A stretch of 47,242 nucleotides of DNA from Marinobacter antarcticus (GCF_011049865.1 NZ_DRGY01000032.1:1-47242); one strand, 5' to 3'; positions 16,831 through 26,472 are shown, counted from the first letter of the stretch. Notes: a model not told the origin generated them from the sequence alone. Numbers and translations are program-made.

Positions 16831-18825
16831 ATGGCTATCGCTGTTTGCCAGCGGCAGGCGTATCCAGAAGGTGGCGCCCTGGCCCGGCAACGACTCAAAA
16901 CCGATGCAGCCCGCCATCACGGAAACCAGTTCGCGCGTAATGGCAAGCCCAAGACCGGTCCCACCCTGGCTGCGGGTGTCGGAACTGTCTGCCTGGGCAA
17001 AACGCTGAAAAATCTGATCCCGGAAAGCTTCGGGAACACCCTGGCCGTTGTCCCGAACAGCAATCGTGACGGTTGGCTTCCCGTCAGACACGTCATGCCA
17101 GGCTGACAGATGAACACGCCCCCTGTCTGGTGAGAATTTTATCGCGTTGGAGATCAGGTTGTTCAGCGCCTGCAACAGTCGCTGACCGTCCACCAGCACC
17201 TCGGCTTCGGGGAGGTCGGGCGCAAGATCAATGGTGATTTCACGCTGCACGCCATAGGACTGATTAACCGTAACCGCCTGCTCAAGAAGAGGCTGTAAAG
17301 GCTGTCGCTTCAGATTGATGTCCAGTTTCCCCGCTACCAGTTTCTCGATGTCCAGCAGATCGTTGATCAGCGTGGCCAACTGCCGGGCATTGCGCTCGGC
17401 GATGGCCATCATGTCCCGTGCTTTTGGGGTAAACTCCCCGGCAGTGCCGCTGGCCAAGAGGCCTATGGCGCCGATAATCGAGGTGAGTGGTGTACGCAGC
17501 TCGTGGCTGACGGTAGACACGAACTGGCTTTTCATGCGCTCTACCTTTTTGCGTTCAGAGATATCCTCTACCAGCACCCAGAGCAGTTTGCGCTCGGATG
17601 AGCTGCGTATCAGCATACTGTGAACAATGGCGGGGTAGCTGCCGCCGTTGCAGTCGACCATTTCCCGCTCGACAGGGCCAAAATAGCCTGTCGCCCCCAA
17701 CTCGTTCAGCGCCTCGGTTCGCTGCGATGGATGGCTCGGTGCAAGCAGTTTGCGGTAGTCCAGCTTCAGGAATTCGTCCTTGCGGTAACCGGTCGATTTG
17801 AGCATGGCGGCATTCACATCGATGATGGTCGCCGTGTGGTAGTCCGCCAGAATGATGCCGCCAGGCGCGAGTTCGAACAACCGGCGAAGCTGTTGTTCGC
17901 TCTCTTGCAGCCTCAGCAATGCCTGTTTCTTGCCGTCAATATCTTCCAGATAACCGTGCCAGATGATACTGCCATCGGAAAGTGTCTGCGGTGTAGAGTG
18001 GCCTTCAAACCAGCGCGAGGTGCCGTTCTCAGCACGTACCCGAAACTGCACCGACCAGGTTGTCAGCAACCTTGCAGATTCTTCGATAGTGGTCAGCACC
18101 GCCGGCAGGTCTTCGGGGTCGATCATCGCGAATATCGCCGCTGCGTCTTCCCGGGCCTGCTCCTCCGTGACACCAAACGAGCGCTCAACGCCCTTACTTG
18201 TAAACGGAAAACTCATACGGCCATCAGGATAGCGGCGAAACTGATACAGCCCGCCGGGCAACATGTCGGCAAGTTGCCTGAGCATAATCAGAGATTCATT
18301 CTGTTGTGCCAGTTCCTGCTCACGGTAGTGGATAGCCAGTTCGCGGGCGCTGATCTGTTCTTCGGCACAGTCGGCGAGGTCTCTCAGGCATTGGCGCTCC
18401 TCATCGCTGAGCGTGCGCGGTTTGCGGTCGATGATGCACAGGGTGCCCAGAGCGTGGCCGTCCGCGCTGTGAAGAGGCGTGCCGGCATAGAACCGGATGT
18501 TCGGGTAGCCCGTTACCAGGGGGTTATCGAAGAAGCGTTCATCTTCTCGCGTATCCTCAATCACCAGCGGTTGCCGGTCGAAAATGGCGTGACCGCAGAA
18601 CGAGATGCTTCTCGGGGTTTCGCTGACGTCCAGCCCGACACTCGATTTGAACCACTGTCGGTCACGGTCGATCAACGAGATCAAGGCAATGGGCGCATCT
18701 AACAGGCGTGCGGCCATCCGCGTAAGCCGGTCAAAGCGCTCCTCCAAAGGGGTATCAAGAATTCGCAATTGATCCAGTGCGGTTTGTCGTGCGCTTTCAT
18801 TGTTTGGCAGATCGGGTGCTTTCAC
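16810..18825 (-). CDS. Soluble GAF-PAS-PAS sensor histidine kinase
   Basis: Cytoplasmic histidine kinase of 671 aa, without membrane segments. The domains in order are an N-terminal GAF domain (about 20-165, beginning LDTPLEERFDRLTR), two PAS domains (about 195-300 and 310-425), HisKA with VSHELRTPLTS near 443 and HATPase_c with N box LNNLISNAIKFSP and G box GGTGLGLAI. There is no receiver of its own. Its ATG overlaps the end of the upstream kinase gene by four bases, so the two kinases are cotranscribed. It probably phosphorylates one of the receivers in the divergent operon at 20727-23953; that partnership is inferred from position. The final codons build the shared terminator stem. Confidence 0.9.
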   Translation of the reverse strand: MKAPDLPNNESARQTALDQLRILDTPLEERFDRLTRMAARLLDAPIALISLIDRDRQWFKSSVGLDVSETPRSISFCGHAIFDRQPLVIEDTREDERFFDNPLVTGYPNIRFYAGTPLHSADGHALGTLCIIDRKPRTLSDEERQCLRDLADCAEEQISARELAIHYREQELAQQNESLIMLRQLADMLPGGLYQFRRYPDGRMSFPFTSKGVERSFGVTEEQAREDAAAIFAMIDPEDLPAVLTTIEESARLLTTWSVQFRVRAENGTSRWFEGHSTPQTLSDGSIIWHGYLEDIDGKKQALLRLQESEQQLRRLFELAPGGIILADYHTATIIDVNAAMLKSTGYRKDEFLKLDYRKLLAPSHPSQRTEALNELGATGYFGPVEREMVDCNGGSYPAIVHSMLIRSSSERKLLWVLVEDISERKKVERMKSQFVSTVSHELRTPLTSIIGAIGLLASGTAGEFTPKARDMMAIAERNARQLATLINDLLDIEKLVAGKLDINLKRQPLQPLLEQAVTVNQSYGVQREITIDLAPDLPEAEVLVDGQRLLQALNNLISNAIKFSPDRGRVHLSAWHDVSDGKPTVTIAVRDNGQGVPEAFRDQIFQRFAQADSSDTRSQGGTGLGLAITRELVSVMAGCIGFESLPGQGATFWIRLPLANSDSHKKTAAC

Positions 18826-20624
18826 AAGGCCTGGCCCTCCGGTGGCGTGGGATGAATTGGCGAGAGGCGATTCAAGGGCAGCTCCACCCAGAAATGTGCG
18901 CCATCACGGTTGTAAAAACCGACATCGCCGTTCAGCAGGCGAGCCAGCTGTTGGCTGATAGCCAAGCCTAACCCGGTGCCGCTGGTTGCACGGGTGGTGC
19001 CCACTTCTGCCTGGGCAAAACGACCGAATATCTGGCTCTTGAAGGATTCCGGTACACCCGCGCCCTGATCGCTCACGGTAATGCGCAGCCGGTTACGATC
19101 GGTTTTTTCGGTGTGGATGGTGACCAGACCGTTTTGCGGTGAGAATTTGATGGCGTTGCTAATGAAGTTATCCAGAATCTGTCGCAGCCGATGACCATCG
19201 GTGTTCAACTGTATTTCAGGTGTGTCACTCAAAACCAGTGTAATGCCGGATTCCCGTGCCGTAGCTTCGTTACTGTTGGCGGTTTCTGCCAGCAGTTTTG
19301 GCAGGTTTTCGAGCTGGAAGCTCAGGCGCATCTGGCCGCTGGCGAGCTTGTTGAAATCGAGCATATCGTTAATGAGCAGTTGCAGTCGCTCACCGTTGCG
19401 CAAAGCCAGTGTTGCCATGTCTTTGGCTCGCGCTGGAAGCTCGCCCGTTGTACCGGATTGAAGCAGTCTCAAGGCGCCATTCATCGACGTCAGCGGTGTT
19501 CGCAATTCATGGCTGACATTGGAAACAAAGTTGTCCTTGAGCCGGTTGTTGGCGTCCCGTTCATCCATTAACTGGTTAAACGCCTGTGCCAGGTCATATA
19601 CCTCTGGCGCTCCTTGCTCCTCAAGGCGGCGTGAGGATTCGGGTTTCTGGATCATTGAACGTATACGCCCAGTCATCTGGGTAAGGGACGCGGTTGTTGA
19701 GCGAAGCGCCACGTACGTCAGCAACAATATGCCCAGTGTTAATCCGATACTGATCTGGAAAAACCGGATGAAAGCCTGATCGGCGGGGGCCGTTGCAAGG
19801 GACTTGGGAACCGCGCGAATAAACAACCACCCAAGGCGTTGAAGATGACTGGTTGCATAGATCAGCGTCTCACCGGATTCGGCTTTAACTTCCCCGAAAC
19901 GAATGCCGGACAGTGCGGCATCAATCAGCAGGTTTTCTCCCGGATCGGGCAGCTCCTCGATAATTTTCCCCGCACCGGAGCCCTCCACGAACAGGAAGTT
20001 GTCTGTATCTACCACCAGGAAGACAGCGTCTTTACTGGCGTCTCTCCTTACGTAATCCGGTATCAGCAGCGTTTGATCCATGCGGATGCTGCCGCCCACA
20101 AAGCCCAGTAGCTGTCCGTTATCACCCATGATTGGCACAATAAAAATCATTAGAGGCACACCCGTTGAACGGCCGATCACCGGGCGACTGATCACTGGGC
20201 GGAGCGTTCGTATGGCTTCTTTCCAATGGGGCAGGTCGCCAAAATAGGTGCCTACTCTGCCTGGCACAAACGTGCTCTCTGCAAGACTGGTAGCGTCGGG
20301 TGAGAATATGATCAAACTGTGACGGAACAACTCGGTCAGTTTTTGCTGCCGTTTCAGGAGCCTTTGTAGCTGTGTCAAAGGCAGCAACTGGTTGTCTTCG
20401 TGCAGCAGAGAAGCAAACTGGACCAACACGTTAACCCTGAACTCCAGGTTCTGGCTGACGAGGCTGGAAACCCGGGCGGTTTCGTTCGTCTGTTGCGCCG
20501 ACAAATTGTTTTCAAAGTCCTCCAGCAGTGCTCCGTAAGCGGCATAGATAACAGAGCCCACGGTTGCCAGACTGCCAAGTATTATGATGACGGCAAGGCG
20601 TGTTCCCAGAGATAAATGAGTCAA
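18822..20624 (-). CDS. Membrane sensor histidine kinase (Cache-HAMP type)
   Basis: Histidine kinase of 600 aa. TM1 (residues 10-33) and TM2 (about 285-307) bracket a ~250-residue periplasmic domain with features of double Cache sensors. A HAMP domain follows (about 310-365), then HisKA with VSHELRTPLTS near 380 and HATPase_c with N box LDNFISNAIKFSP and G box SGTGLGLAI. It is the first gene of a two-kinase operon that overlaps the next gene by four bases (ATGA) and is divergent, with 102 bases between, from an Hpt-receiver-GGDEF gene. The ligand is unknown. Confidence 0.9.
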   Translation of the reverse strand: MTHLSLGTRLAVIIILGSLATVGSVIYAAYGALLEDFENNLSAQQTNETARVSSLVSQNLEFRVNVLVQFASLLHEDNQLLPLTQLQRLLKRQQKLTELFRHSLIIFSPDATSLAESTFVPGRVGTYFGDLPHWKEAIRTLRPVISRPVIGRSTGVPLMIFIVPIMGDNGQLLGFVGGSIRMDQTLLIPDYVRRDASKDAVFLVVDTDNFLFVEGSGAGKIIEELPDPGENLLIDAALSGIRFGEVKAESGETLIYATSHLQRLGWLFIRAVPKSLATAPADQAFIRFFQISIGLTLGILLLTYVALRSTTASLTQMTGRIRSMIQKPESSRRLEEQGAPEVYDLAQAFNQLMDERDANNRLKDNFVSNVSHELRTPLTSMNGALRLLQSGTTGELPARAKDMATLALRNGERLQLLINDMLDFNKLASGQMRLSFQLENLPKLLAETANSNEATARESGITLVLSDTPEIQLNTDGHRLRQILDNFISNAIKFSPQNGLVTIHTEKTDRNRLRITVSDQGAGVPESFKSQIFGRFAQAEVGTTRATSGTGLGLAISQQLARLLNGDVGFYNRDGAHFWVELPLNRLSPIHPTPPEGQAL

Positions 20625-20726
20625 AACCGGCTCCTATCTGGCTATTTTGCGAAAAACTTGCTTTGATTGAACCGTAATTGAGCCAGAATTCACAGCGTTT
20701 GCGCGCGATAATCAACAAGAGCCCTT

Positions 20727-22385
20727 ATGCCTCAAAGTCCTTCGTCGGAGGTACGGAAAAAACTGGAGACTCTTCGTAACCGTTTTCGGGACAAAACGGT
20801 ACGTGAAATAGAAGGGTTGGTCGCCAGTATCTTTAACGCATCCCGGCATCCGGAAGCCATCGAAGAGTTGACCGCAGCCTATCAGCTATTGCACAGGCTG
20901 GCGGGCTCGGCGGGCACCCTGGGCTATACACAGCTTGGCGAGCAAGCCCGAAAACTTGAAATCGCTATCAGGCCACTGGCAGACCAGATCGCTTCAGGCG
21001 CCGACAAAGAACATCTCCGGCTCCAGTTGGCGCAGCTCCTGGATGCCGGTTGTGACGAGCAGGTTACCGGCCTTGGCAATCTTTTAATAACGGCCGAACC
21101 CGTCTCAACCGAGTGGCATCGGCCGAGGCCTGCCGAGGCCGAAAATCAGTCAGTGCTGTTGATCCTTGAGTCTGACCAGGAACTCGCGGAGCTGATATCC
21201 CAGGGCTTGGCGTTATACGGCTATCAGTTGCGCAACCTGAGCAATGGCGAACAGTGGCCAGACAACATGGACGATGTTGATCTTGTTATGGTCAGGGATA
21301 CGCTTTTGCAGGGCGAGGGAGCGGATTGGCTGCACAAGCTGCATAGCCTTCCGGTGATCTGTTTCAGTGACGCCCATGATTTTGCCACGCGTTATCGGTT
21401 GGCGTGTCTGGGCGTTGATGCCTGCCTGGATGAGCCTCAGGATATTCCCGCCCTTGCCGACCGAATAGAGCATCTGCTGGCCGAGGGGTTGGCCACACTG
21501 ACCGGCCGCGTGATGATTGTGGACGACGACAGCGAGCTGCTGGAACACTACCGAGTGGTTCTCACCAGCGGTGGTCTGGAGGTTCGCACTCTGGCCGACC
21601 CGTCACGCTTGCTGTCGGAGTTGTCTGAGTTCCGACCGGACATTCTGCTCATGGACGTGCAGATGGGGCGTTATGATGGCCCGGCTATGGCCCGAATGCT
21701 GCGGTTTCAGGCCGAGTGGCTCAGCCTGCCTATTATTTTCTTTTCCTCAGAAGAAGACCGCAACCTGCAACTGGATGTTCTGGCCCGTGGCGGCGATGAT
21801 TTTGTGACCAAGCCGGTATCCGATGAGTTTCTGTTGCGCACCGCCCGGATACGATGCTATCGCGCCAGGCAGCTCGGCAAGCTGGTCTCGCTCGACAGCC
21901 TCACCGGTCTTTTGAAGCATGCACTCGCGAAAATCGAACTCAACCGTGAGTACGCGCGCTGTAGCCGCACCGGGCACGATTCCGTTGTTGCCATGCTCGA
22001 TCTGGATCATTTTAAACAGGTCAACGACTCCCACGGCCACGGAACGGGCGATATGGTCATCAAGGCGTTGGCAAATCTGCTTCGCCACCGGTTACGCAAC
22101 ACGGATATCATAGGCCGTTATGGCGGTGAGGAATTTGTGGTTGTGCTGCCCGAGTGCTCGTTGGAAAAAGCAGTTGAGGTGTTCGAAACACTGAGCCAGG
22201 ACTTTGCCCAGCTTGTATTCAGTGGCTGCAAAGAGGAGTTTTCAGTGAGTTTCAGCGCCGGTGTTGCCACATTGAACGCTTACGAATCGGGCGAGCAGGC
22301 TATTGACGCTGCGGATAAGGCACTTTATCAGCGCAAACGTGCGGGGCGTAATGGCGTTACTGTGGCTTTGCGGGATGTGCGGTGA
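20727..22385 (+). CDS. Hpt-REC-REC-GGDEF protein, probable phosphorelay-controlled diguanylate cyclase
   Basis: Signalling protein of 552 aa that should make cyclic di-GMP. The domains are an Hpt module (His56 in LLHRLAGSAGTLG), a degenerate receiver (about 145-255), an intact receiver (about 262-380, phosphoacceptor Asp310 in LLMDVQMG, Lys in VTKPVS) and a GGDEF domain with active site GGEEF at 466-470. The inhibitory site RNTD at 457-460 sits exactly five residues before it, so product feedback is likely. The first receiver has Arg where the phosphoacceptor Asp is expected (VDLVMVRDTL) and lacks the KP motif. Having both Hpt and receiver in one chain suggests a phosphorelay with the divergent kinases. 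It overlaps no neighbour but is followed closely by the HDOD gene. Confidence 0.9.
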   Translation: MPQSPSSEVRKKLETLRNRFRDKTVREIEGLVASIFNASRHPEAIEELTAAYQLLHRLAGSAGTLGYTQLGEQARKLEIAIRPLADQIASGADKEHLRLQLAQLLDAGCDEQVTGLGNLLITAEPVSTEWHRPRPAEAENQSVLLILESDQELAELISQGLALYGYQLRNLSNGEQWPDNMDDVDLVMVRDTLLQGEGADWLHKLHSLPVICFSDAHDFATRYRLACLGVDACLDEPQDIPALADRIEHLLAEGLATLTGRVMIVDDDSELLEHYRVVLTSGGLEVRTLADPSRLLSELSEFRPDILLMDVQMGRYDGPAMARMLRFQAEWLSLPIIFFSSEEDRNLQLDVLARGGDDFVTKPVSDEFLLRTARIRCYRARQLGKLVSLDSLTGLLKHALAKIELNREYARCSRTGHDSVVAMLDLDHFKQVNDSHGHGTGDMVIKALANLLRHRLRNTDIIGRYGGEEFVVVLPECSLEKAVEVFETLSQDFAQLVFSGCKEEFSVSFSAGVATLNAYESGEQAIDAADKALYQRKRAGRNGVTVALRDVR

Positions 22386-22413
22386 TGCTGCGCCGCGAGC
22401 CGGGAAGGCCACA

Positions 22414-23574
22414 ATGAACGTGTTGATTGTTGACGACGATGAGCTCATTGGCGATCTTCTGGAGACGGTCGTGGCGAGTGCCTGTCCGGGCGCTCACATC
22501 CAGATTTTTACGCTGCTGCAGTCTGCACTCCGTTACTGGCAACAACAGCCCGCAGACCTGGTCATTACCGACTGGAATTTGCCTGATGGCTCCGGGTTGG
22601 AGTTGATTCGTGCCGTCAGGAAAACCAGCGATAGTATCCCGGTTCTTATGATCAGTGGCCGCGCTGACCGTGAGTCTATTCTTGCCGCTGCTCATCTGGG
22701 CATCAGTGGATACATCAGCAAGCCTTTTCAGGTTGACGCCCTCCACAAGCGTCTGATCGAGCTGGTGCCGGCTTCGGCCATTCAGCACAGCGGAATAAGC
22801 ACTCTGGATGAGAAAATGGAGGCGGCCTGTAGCTCTGCGATTCAGTTGCCTGGCCAGATCGATACGGCTGAGGTGCTGATGTTGATGCACAAAGACGACG
22901 CGCTGGATGCGGGGATGCTTGCGGAACAATGGAAGCGTGAGCCTGCCCTGATTGCGAAGATGCTGGATGTGGCAAACAGCGCATCTTTCCGGCGCTCGGG
23001 CACGTCGGTGAAAACACCAAGAGAAGCGATCAGCGTGATAGGGGTTTCCATGGCGCTGAACCAGGCGCTCGCGCTGTCGTTGGATATTGCGGGCAAGCTT
23101 GCATGCCCGCCGTTGGCCGAGCGCGCGCGCCTTGAACAGGAACAGGCGTTGCGCATTGCAGAGTCGGCCCGGGCGTTGGCGCAAAAGATCGGAGATAGCC
23201 CTGCGATTTACTACACCGCTGGGCTACTGAGCAGGTCAGGAGAGTTGGCAGCGCTGAAAGTGTTGCAGAATCACTGCGACCAGAGTGGCGAACCGCCGGA
23301 GCTTGAGCAGATTGACTCCGCTATTGCCTATTGGGCGGAAAAATTGGGCAATCGAATCAAGGTGCAGTGGCATTTGCCGCTTGATCTCAGGGAGTTGATC
23401 GGCGCCGTGTATTTTTTAAGCAAGAGCAATGTCAGCCGTTCAAAATTGGTGATGCGCGCGGCCGCCTTGCTGGCGGCGGAACAAGTTGAAGGCCTCGAGT
23501 GCCGCACATTATTGCGAAGGCTCGGGATTGAGCACCGTGAAAAAGGTCAAGACGATGCCAGACAGCAGTCTTAA
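22414..23574 (+). CDS. Response regulator with HDOD output domain
   Basis: Protein of 386 aa. The receiver (residues 1-120) has DDDE near the start, the phosphoacceptor Asp in ITDWNLPDGSG near 52 and Lys in YISKPF. The C-terminal ~250 residues form an HDOD domain, a non-catalytic HD-like fold found in signalling proteins, with NSASFRRSG and ISVIGVSMALNQAL. The frame extends to 22303, but the ATG at 22414 has a GGGAAGG ribosome site and begins exactly at the receiver (MNVLIVDDDE), so I chose it. It follows the GGDEF gene by 28 bases and overlaps the CheY-like gene by 20 bases. Confidence 0.88.
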   Translation: MNVLIVDDDELIGDLLETVVASACPGAHIQIFTLLQSALRYWQQQPADLVITDWNLPDGSGLELIRAVRKTSDSIPVLMISGRADRESILAAAHLGISGYISKPFQVDALHKRLIELVPASAIQHSGISTLDEKMEAACSSAIQLPGQIDTAEVLMLMHKDDALDAGMLAEQWKREPALIAKMLDVANSASFRRSGTSVKTPREAISVIGVSMALNQALALSLDIAGKLACPPLAERARLEQEQALRIAESARALAQKIGDSPAIYYTAGLLSRSGELAALKVLQNHCDQSGEPPELEQIDSAIAYWAEKLGNRIKVQWHLPLDLRELIGAVYFLSKSNVSRSKLVMRAAALLAAEQVEGLECRTLLRRLGIEHREKGQDDARQQS

Positions 23575-23953
23575 ACGTATTCTGATGATTGAAGACGAAC
23601 CGGATATACGCACAGTAGCGGAGCTGGCCTTGGAAGCCATTGGCGGATTTGAGCTGACAGCCTGTGAATCGGGCCAACAGGCGCTAGAACGTATAGAGGA
23701 TTGCCGGCCCCAACTCATCCTTCTGGATGTCATGATGCCGGGCATGGATGGCCCTGCGACACTGAAAGCCATCCGACAGTTGCCCGGGTATGCGGAGACA
23801 CCGGCCGTGTTTATGACCGCGAAAGTTCAAAGCGATGAAATTCAGGGCTATCTGGCGCAGGGCGCAGCGGGGGTAATACCCAAACCGTTTGACCCACTGG
23901 CGCTGGCCGACCAGATAAGGGAAATCTGGAATGAAGCCTGCGCAATCGGTTAA
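23555..23953 (+). CDS. Single-domain response regulator (CheY-like)
   Basis: Free receiver of 132 aa. It contains MIEDEPDI at the start, phosphoacceptor Asp in ILLDVMMPGMDGP near 58 and Lys in VIPKPFDPL. The ATG at 23555 follows AAAGGT by about nine bases and gives a normal receiver N-terminus. An in-frame GTG at 23537 is an alternative. It overlaps the HDOD gene by 20 bases, so the three plus-strand genes form one operon. Lacking an output domain, it probably passes phosphate to the Hpt module or binds a target protein. This is inference. Confidence 0.88.
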   Translation: MPDSSLKRILMIEDEPDIRTVAELALEAIGGFELTACESGQQALERIEDCRPQLILLDVMMPGMDGPATLKAIRQLPGYAETPAVFMTAKVQSDEIQGYLAQGAAGVIPKPFDPLALADQIREIWNEACAIG

Positions 23954-23994
23954 CATCTTGCCGGTTTTCACTGTCATTATCCGAAAAGGTTGTC

Positions 23995-24315
23995 ATGTCG
24001 TCTTCCCGCAATAACGATGAAATCAAGGCCAGGCTCAACCTGGAAACCTCTCATATACGCTGGCATGAGCTGCAAACCTACTATGCACGGGGCCAGGTTG
24101 TGCGCGTGAGCAGCCGTTTGGATCTGCTGGACGTGGCCGCCGAGTTGACGGCCGATAACCGTGCCCAGTTCGAACAATGGCTTGCGACGGGCGCCGTAGG
24201 GGAGGTAACGCCTGACACGGCTCGTGCCTGGTACGACTGCAACACCGAACTCTGGGCCCTGGTGGTCGCACCGTGGGTGTTGGTTCAGGATCGCTCAGAC
24301 CCGACGGTGCATTAA
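23995..24315 (+). CDS. DUF2288 family protein
   Basis: Small soluble protein of 106 aa matching DUF2288. Characteristic features are the start region LNLETSHIRWHELQTYYARG, the central VVRVSSRLDLLDVAAEL and ARAWYDCNTELWALVVAPWVLVQ at the end. The function of the family is unknown. Its stop codon overlaps the ATG of lysO, so the two are likely translated together. It is 41 bases after the CheY-like gene. Confidence 0.85.
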   Translation: MSSSRNNDEIKARLNLETSHIRWHELQTYYARGQVVRVSSRLDLLDVAAELTADNRAQFEQWLATGAVGEVTPDTARAWYDCNTELWALVVAPWVLVQDRSDPTVH

Positions 24316-25226
24316 TGCTGACGGGTGCGTTGCTGATTCTTGCGCCGCTGTTTTTCGGCTTTGCCCTGGCGTTGAAAAATCGCAGGTTGATGACGATTAT
24401 CCATTACTCGGTAGAGGCATTGGTGTACTTCATCCTGGCGCTGTTGGGGCTTGGCCTGGGTCAGATGCAGGGGCTGTCGAGCCAGCTTGGCGCTATGGCT
24501 GGCCAGGTGTCGGCGCTGGTTATTGTGTTGTTTGTTGCCAATATGGCTGGGCTATGGCTGCTTCACCGATGGAAGCCAATGCTTTCTGAGCCCAGGGATG
24601 TTGCCCGTGGAGGTGCCGGTTATCTGCGGTTATTCATGGCCGCTCTGAAGCCTCTGCTTGCGGTTCTGGTGGGTGTGTTATCCGGCTACTTTGTGCTGCC
24701 GGAACTTCCGCAAACGGAGCAACTGGCCACTTGGTCCCTGATGCTGCTTCTGTTTTTGATTGGCCTGCAATTGCGCAACGCCGGGCTTTCGTTGCGCAAG
24801 CTGTTGATGAACACTCAGGGGTTGGGCATTGCGCTGGTGCTTGTGATCAGTTCTTTGCTGGCGGGCTTGCTTCTGGTTCCTTTGCTGGATATGCCCTGGA
24901 ACCAGGTGCTCGCGCTGGCGTTCGGGTTTGGCTGGTATTCGCTTTCGGGCATCGTGATCGGTGATTCACTGGGCCCCGCGTGGGGCGGCGTGGCGTTCTT
25001 GAACGACGTGCTTCGTGAAATCATTGCGCTGGCTATTATCCCGCTGGTGATTGGCAGCCGGCCCGGCATGGCCATCGGTTATGGTGGCGCCACCGCCATG
25101 GATTTCACGCTTCCGGTGATTCGCAGCAACGGAGGGTTGGGCTGTGTGCCGGTCGCGATTGCCTCAGGCTTCCTACTGTCTTTTCTGTCGCCGGTTCTGA
25201 TGGGGGTTTTTTTGTCTCTGGGCTAG
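24315..25226 (+). CDS. lysO: Lysine exporter LysO family protein
   Basis: Inner membrane protein of 303 aa with about eight to ten hydrophobic helices. It matches E. coli LysO (YbjE, 299 aa) through its length: LLFLIGLQLRNAG, FGFGWYSLSGIVI, FLNDVLREIIALAIIP and GATAMDFTLPVI near the same relative positions. LysO exports L-lysine and thialysine. The ATG at 24315 overlaps the DUF2288 stop (TAATG); the frame is open to 24273 but the earlier codons are not conserved in character. It converges on the HD-GYP gene with 37 bases between. Confidence 0.9.
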   Translation: MLTGALLILAPLFFGFALALKNRRLMTIIHYSVEALVYFILALLGLGLGQMQGLSSQLGAMAGQVSALVIVLFVANMAGLWLLHRWKPMLSEPRDVARGGAGYLRLFMAALKPLLAVLVGVLSGYFVLPELPQTEQLATWSLMLLLFLIGLQLRNAGLSLRKLLMNTQGLGIALVLVISSLLAGLLLVPLLDMPWNQVLALAFGFGWYSLSGIVIGDSLGPAWGGVAFLNDVLREIIALAIIPLVIGSRPGMAIGYGGATAMDFTLPVIRSNGGLGCVPVAIASGFLLSFLSPVLMGVFLSLG

Positions 25227-25263
25227 ATCAGTAACAGGCAAGTGTGCCTTGGGGAAAACGGCG

Positions 25264-26472
25264 TCAGGAAAGGAACTTACGCACATCAATTTTGTACTCG
25301 TCCGGGTCAGCGGCGCGCACAATACGGTCCTGATTGCCGGCTTTTGAGAGATCAATGGTGCTAACGGTGATCGGCATCCGGAATTTTGTGTGGTACATCA
25401 CTCGCACGACGGGCAGCCGCTGATCTTCCTCGTTGATTTCAACCACAACACCCAGCCGCCCGCTGTCGAGTAACACCAGAGACCCCACCGGATACAGGCC
25501 GATACAGCGGATGAACTGTGTTACCAAGGCCGGATCAAGGTGGTCGCCACTCCATTCAAGAAGTTTTTTGAGACCTTGGGCAGGCGTTAGCCCCCGGTGG
25601 TAAACGCGATCGGCGGTAATCGCATCGTAAACATCGGTAATGGCGACCATGCGCCCGTAAATTGAAATTTGCTCCCCTTTGAGACCCTCCGGATAACCCG
25701 TGCCATCCATGCGCTCATGATGTTGGGCTGCCGTGATCACGGTGAGTTCGCCAATGCCTTCGGTTGCACACAGAATATCGCGAGAGTGCCGGGCATGAAG
25801 CTTCATGACCTCATACTCTTCTGGCGACAGGCGCCCGGGCTTGTGTAACACCTCGTCGGGCGTCAGGATTTTGCCGAGATCGTGGAGCAGGGCGCCTACA
25901 ACCGTTTGGTGCAAAATGTCTTCAGACAAATTTCGATACTGCCCGAAAATGGACATGAGAACGCTCAGGTTTACCGAGTGCTCAAGCAGGTAGTTATCTT
26001 TTTCGCGAATACGGCCCAGACAACCCAGGGCATTGGCATTTCGCGTGACCGAGCTCTGCAGTTCGGCCGCAAGCTGATGAATAGGAGCAACGTCGATGGA
26101 GGCGCCTATTTTGGCGCTGCTCATGAAACTGCCCACCAACTCCTGCGCGGCAGAATGCACCCTCAGCGCTGTTGTCATCTCTTCAGAGCGTGAGACCCGG
26201 GGCGCGACGCCTGGCTTTTGTTCGCCGGCTTTTTGCAGGGCGTCTTCGTTGCGTTCGTTTACTTCCGCGGCGGTTTCAGAATCCTGGGTGTCGGTGCCCC
26301 TCTGCGCGTCGATATAAACGAACTGCACGCCCATCCTGCGGATCTTTTCGATGGTGTCTTCCCGCTTGATAACCCCACGCCTGCGTTGCGTGTTGTGGGG
26401 AATCCAGTCGTTGTTAAGGTCGGTGATGTACATGCCGACCTTCAACGCGGAAACAGGAATGCGTTTTATCAT
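25264..26472 (-). CDS. HD-GYP domain cyclic di-GMP phosphodiesterase with DUF3391
   Basis: Signalling protein of 402 aa. The N-terminal ~130 residues correspond to DUF3391 (IPVSALKVGMYITDLNNDW at the start). The HD-GYP domain (about 150-330) has HDLGKI, HHERMDGTGYP and the intermediate HARHSRDI, giving the metal ligands and GYP signature for hydrolysis of cyclic di-GMP. A short C-terminal domain ends the protein. It lies downstream of tatD and overlaps it by four bases. With the GGDEF gene nearby the region holds both synthesis and breakdown activities for cyclic di-GMP. Confidence 0.92.
   Translation of the reverse strand: MIKRIPVSALKVGMYITDLNNDWIPHNTQRRRGVIKREDTIEKIRRMGVQFVYIDAQRGTDTQDSETAAEVNERNEDALQKAGEQKPGVAPRVSRSEEMTTALRVHSAAQELVGSFMSSAKIGASIDVAPIHQLAAELQSSVTRNANALGCLGRIREKDNYLLEHSVNLSVLMSIFGQYRNLSEDILHQTVVGALLHDLGKILTPDEVLHKPGRLSPEEYEVMKLHARHSRDILCATEGIGELTVITAAQHHERMDGTGYPEGLKGEQISIYGRMVAITDVYDAITADRVYHRGLTPAQGLKKLLEWSGDHLDPALVTQFIRCIGLYPVGSLVLLDSGRLGVVVEINEEDQRLPVVRVMYHTKFRMPITVSTIDLSKAGNQDRIVRAADPDEYKIDVRKFLS

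Noticed and set aside
17620..18702. 360-codon plus-strand frame
   Set aside because: It is antisense to the GAF-PAS-PAS kinase gene, whose domains are intact.
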